Positions 4,438-5,424 of a stretch of DNA of 5,424 nt are shown one piece after another. The position numbers and the translations under genes are program-made. The stretch is taken from assembly GCA_030637965.1 (NCBI GenBank), contig DAOWFO010000064.1:1-5424 (forward strand), read 5' to 3'. This DNA is from Thermoplasmata archaeon. GTDB taxonomy: Archaea; Thermoplasmatota; E2; DHVEG-1. Within the stretch, counting starts at the first letter, position 1. Every line of letters begins with the position of its first letter. The notes under the pieces were generated by a model that did no database searches, was not told where the DNA came from, and saw only the letters and a list, made by a program, of their open reading frames with translations.

Positions 4438-4569
4438 TCATTGTTTTATAATTGATATTTTAAGTTGCGAAATTTTCTCATATAAAACATTTTCACGAAT
4501 ATTTAGTTTTCTTCTTTTATTATGAATCTTATCGATTTCTTTTATAATTGAGGTATATTTCTTATTCAT
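4438..4569 (-). CDS. 43-aa helical charged protein
   Basis: ATG 4569 to TGA 4438-4440, 43 residues: MNKKYTSIIKEIDKIHNKRR then KLNIRENVLYEKISQLKISI and IKQ. Ile/Leu residues recur at three- and four-residue steps (SIIKEIDKI, VLYEKISQLKISII), so an amphipathic helix or short coiled coil is likely. It overlaps the upstream 48-residue gene by eight bases in ATGAATAA, and AAGTGAT about six bases before the ATG can act as a ribosome binding site, so the two are translationally coupled and their products may interact. No family recognised. Confidence 0.5.
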   Translation of the reverse strand: MNKKYTSIIKEIDKIHNKRRKLNIRENVLYEKISQLKISIIKQ

Positions 4570-4708
4570 TTTTATCACTTTTATTATTATCTATAAATCT
4601 GCTAGATTGATTAATTTTTGATATTTTGTAAATTATTTTTTTATTCTTTCGTAATTTCATTAATTCTTTAAGTAATTCTGTTTCATTTTCTTTAATTTCT
4701 TCGCCCAT
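4562..4708 (-). CDS. 48-aa charged helical protein
   Basis: ATG 4708 to TAA 4562-4564. The start is firm because GGAGGTGATA, a near-perfect complement to the 16S rRNA 3' end, lies four bases upstream. The 48 residues begin with an acidic helix (MGEEIKENETELLKELMKLR), continue as a basic one (KNKKIIYKISKI) and end in a polar tail DNNKSDKNE. It could dimerise as a coiled coil; no family is recognised. It is the first gene of a minus-strand pair with 4438-4569 (eight-base overlap), behind a candidate TATA box at 4754-4766 and an inverted repeat at 4772-4792. Confidence 0.6.
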   Translation of the reverse strand: MGEEIKENETELLKELMKLRKNKKIIYKISKINQSSRFIDNNKSDKNE

Positions 4709-4753
4709 TGACTATCACCTCCGATACAAATGAACATTAATCGTTCTTACTCG

Positions 4754-4766
4754 TTATTAATTAAAA
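4754..4766 (-). promoter_or_regulatory. Candidate TATA box for the 4708 gene pair
   Basis: On the minus strand TTTTAATTAATAA. Transcription starting about 25 bases on would leave a leader of roughly 30 bases containing the GGAGGTGATA site. It is A/T-rich but not a textbook box. Confidence 0.35.
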
Positions 4767-4771
4767 GAGAC

Positions 4772-4792
4772 CACTGTTGTATGATTACAGTG
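4772..4792. promoter_or_regulatory. Inverted repeat CACTGT-N9-ACAGTG, possible operator
   Basis: Two perfect six-base arms 21 bases end to end (one to two DNA helical turns), standing just upstream of the candidate TATA box of the minus-strand gene pair and 43 bases after the cold-shock stop. The position fits a dimeric regulator site; an RNA hairpin ending the cold-shock transcript is the alternative. Confidence 0.35.
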
Positions 4793-4818
4793 TTTAGTAT
4801 GTAAATACAACTGGTTTC

Positions 4819-4823
4819 AAAAA
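4819..4823 (-). terminator. Possible T-run terminator of the cold-shock gene
   Basis: On the minus strand five T follow the cold-shock stop by 12 bases. Archaeal polymerase often stops at such oligo-T runs; a run of five is minimal. Confidence 0.25.
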
Positions 4824-4835
4824 CGTATACTATCT

Positions 4836-5036
4836 CTAGGCGTTTTTTAATTTCTTGACATTTGTTGCTTGTGGTCCTCGTTCTGAATCTTCTGTCTCAA
4901 ATTCAACGTTATCTCCATCATTAAGATATGTTCCTTCAGATATAGATGTTTTGTGAACAAATACATCTTTTCCGTTCTCGACTTCTATGAAGCCAAATCC
5001 CTTCATTTCATTGTACCATTTTACAGTTCCTTTCAT
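4836..5036 (-). CDS. cspA: Cold-shock domain protein (CspA family)
   Basis: 66 residues, the standard length of a single cold-shock domain. RNP1 is K12-G-F-G-F-I17 and RNP2 is V25-F-V-H28, the aromatic nucleic-acid-binding face of the five-stranded OB barrel; the start MKGTVKWYNEMKGFGFI and the end GPQATNVKKL are typical. It binds single-stranded RNA and DNA and is expected to act as an RNA chaperone in the cytoplasm. ATG 5036 follows GAGGAGGTGA, a very strong ribosome binding site, by seven bases. A hairpin directly abuts that site and a TATA box with BRE lies about 100 bases upstream, leaving an A/T-rich leader of roughly 70 bases, long enough for temperature-dependent folding. Such proteins are ubiquitous in bacteria and patchy in archaea, where they are probably acquired. 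Confidence 0.97.
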   Translation of the reverse strand: MKGTVKWYNEMKGFGFIEVENGKDVFVHKTSISEGTYLNDGDNVEFETEDSERGPQATNVKKLKNA

Positions 5037-5052
5037 ATGTTTTTCACCTCCT

Positions 5053-5068
5053 CAGACTATAATGTCTG
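5053..5068 (-). promoter_or_regulatory. Hairpin next to the cold-shock ribosome binding site
   Basis: On the minus strand CAGAC, ATTATA, GTCTG: a five-pair stem whose last base is the first G of GAGGAGGTGA (5044-5053). Its position could tune ribosome access. Confidence 0.45.
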
Positions 5069-5132
5069 GAATGAACAAAAGATCAATGAATAAAAAATTT
5101 CAAAAGTCCAAAAAAACGAAATTGTGAAACTC

Positions 5133-5149
5133 TTATTTATATTTCTTTC
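5133..5149 (-). promoter_or_regulatory. Promoter (BRE + TATA) of the cold-shock gene
   Basis: On the minus strand GAAAG precedes AAATATAAATAA, one of the best archaeal TATA boxes in the window. The predicted start is about 5110. Confidence 0.6.
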
Positions 5150-5279
5150 TAATAGCCTGTAGTGCCCTCTTAGCATAAATAGCTATCTATTGAGCTAATT
5201 TGACAATTTGATGGCGTATAAAACTACTGTTTATTCCCTTATAAAACCTTTTTCAACTTAAACCATAAAACGTGTTAGT

Positions 5280-5292
5280 AGTTCTCAGAACT
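5280..5292. repeat. Small perfect inverted repeat
   Basis: AGTTC, TCA, GAACT: five-base arms with a three-base loop, 19 bases downstream of the stop of the minus-strand fragment at 5312. On the plus strand it is followed by a T-rich stretch. It may be a terminator element or chance. Confidence 0.25.
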
Positions 5293-5311
5293 GTAATTTT
5301 TATACTATTTT

Positions 5312-5422
5312 TTAATACCCGTATTTATGCAATCTTTTTACATTCTTATCATAGCTATACCAGCGTTTAAGCCAATCCGGATTATGCAACTTTAATTCAT
5401 CCGATACTTGTTTGCGGATCCA
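5312..5422 (-). CDS. C-terminal fragment of an unknown protein
   Basis: The frame enters from the right edge and ends at TAA 5312-5314, giving 36 visible residues. They read WIRKQVSDELKLHNPDWLKR then WYSYDKNVKRLHKYGY: basic, rich in Trp and Tyr, probably helical. Too little is visible to name a family. The frame is the only one of the three minus-strand frames open here, and its composition looks coding. It lies upstream of the cold-shock gene on the same strand, with about 275 bases, including that gene's promoter, between them. Confidence 0.5.
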   Translation of the reverse strand, partial: WIRKQVSDELKLHNPDWLKRWYSYDKNVKRLHKYGY

Positions 5423-5424
5423 AA

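Noticed and set aside
5108..5227. 39-codon minus-strand frame (MLRGHYRLLERNINKSF...) over the cold-shock promoter
   Set aside because: It runs through the TATA box and leader of the cold-shock gene and has no ribosome binding site.

Overview
The window is AT-rich and most likely archaeal. Several genes have TATA-box promoters with A/G-rich BRE-like elements. Two larger genes (the LamG lipoprotein and the AhpD-fold enzyme) appear leaderless or nearly so, while the small genes carry strong GGAGGTGA-type ribosome binding sites. Gene content (a DUF3796-like membrane protein, a tiny two-CxxC zinc ribbon, a LamG lipoprotein, a single-domain cold-shock protein) would suit a euryarchaeal or Thermoplasmatota-type genome. 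That placement is inference, because no rRNA or ribosomal protein gene is present.

Layout. Bases 1-2913 read on the plus strand: the C-terminal end of a PD-(D/E)XK nuclease-like protein, a 48-residue protein, a gene-free stretch with promoters and a possible structured RNA, then a run of very small genes (76-aa unknown, DUF3796-like, zinc ribbon, one-TM peptide, two-TM protein), then a LamG lipoprotein. Bases 2953-5422 read on the minus strand: an AhpD/carboxymuconolactone decarboxylase-like enzyme, a 650-base region with no convincing gene but a GC-rich patch, three small charged proteins (two of them 43 and 48 residues long), a cold-shock protein with its promoter and a 5'-UTR hairpin, and the C-terminal end of an unknown protein at the right edge.

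The most unusual feature is a roughly 52-base element that occurs four times on the plus strand (near 271, 1078, 1331 and 1541), each time just before a tiny gene. Each copy has an ATG that overlaps or abuts the preceding stop (ATGAATAA in two copies), usually a hairpin, a short leader reading frame (MNNHLLKRWFG-like), and ends in the purine-rich ribosome binding site of the next gene. It looks like a repeated translational-coupling leader, or a duplicated N-terminus, joining unrelated tiny genes. The minus-strand small genes use the same ATGAATAA stop/start overlap.

The left-hand small genes probably form one or two operons of accessory proteins. The cold-shock gene, the AhpD-like gene and the LamG gene look like independent transcription units with their own promoters.
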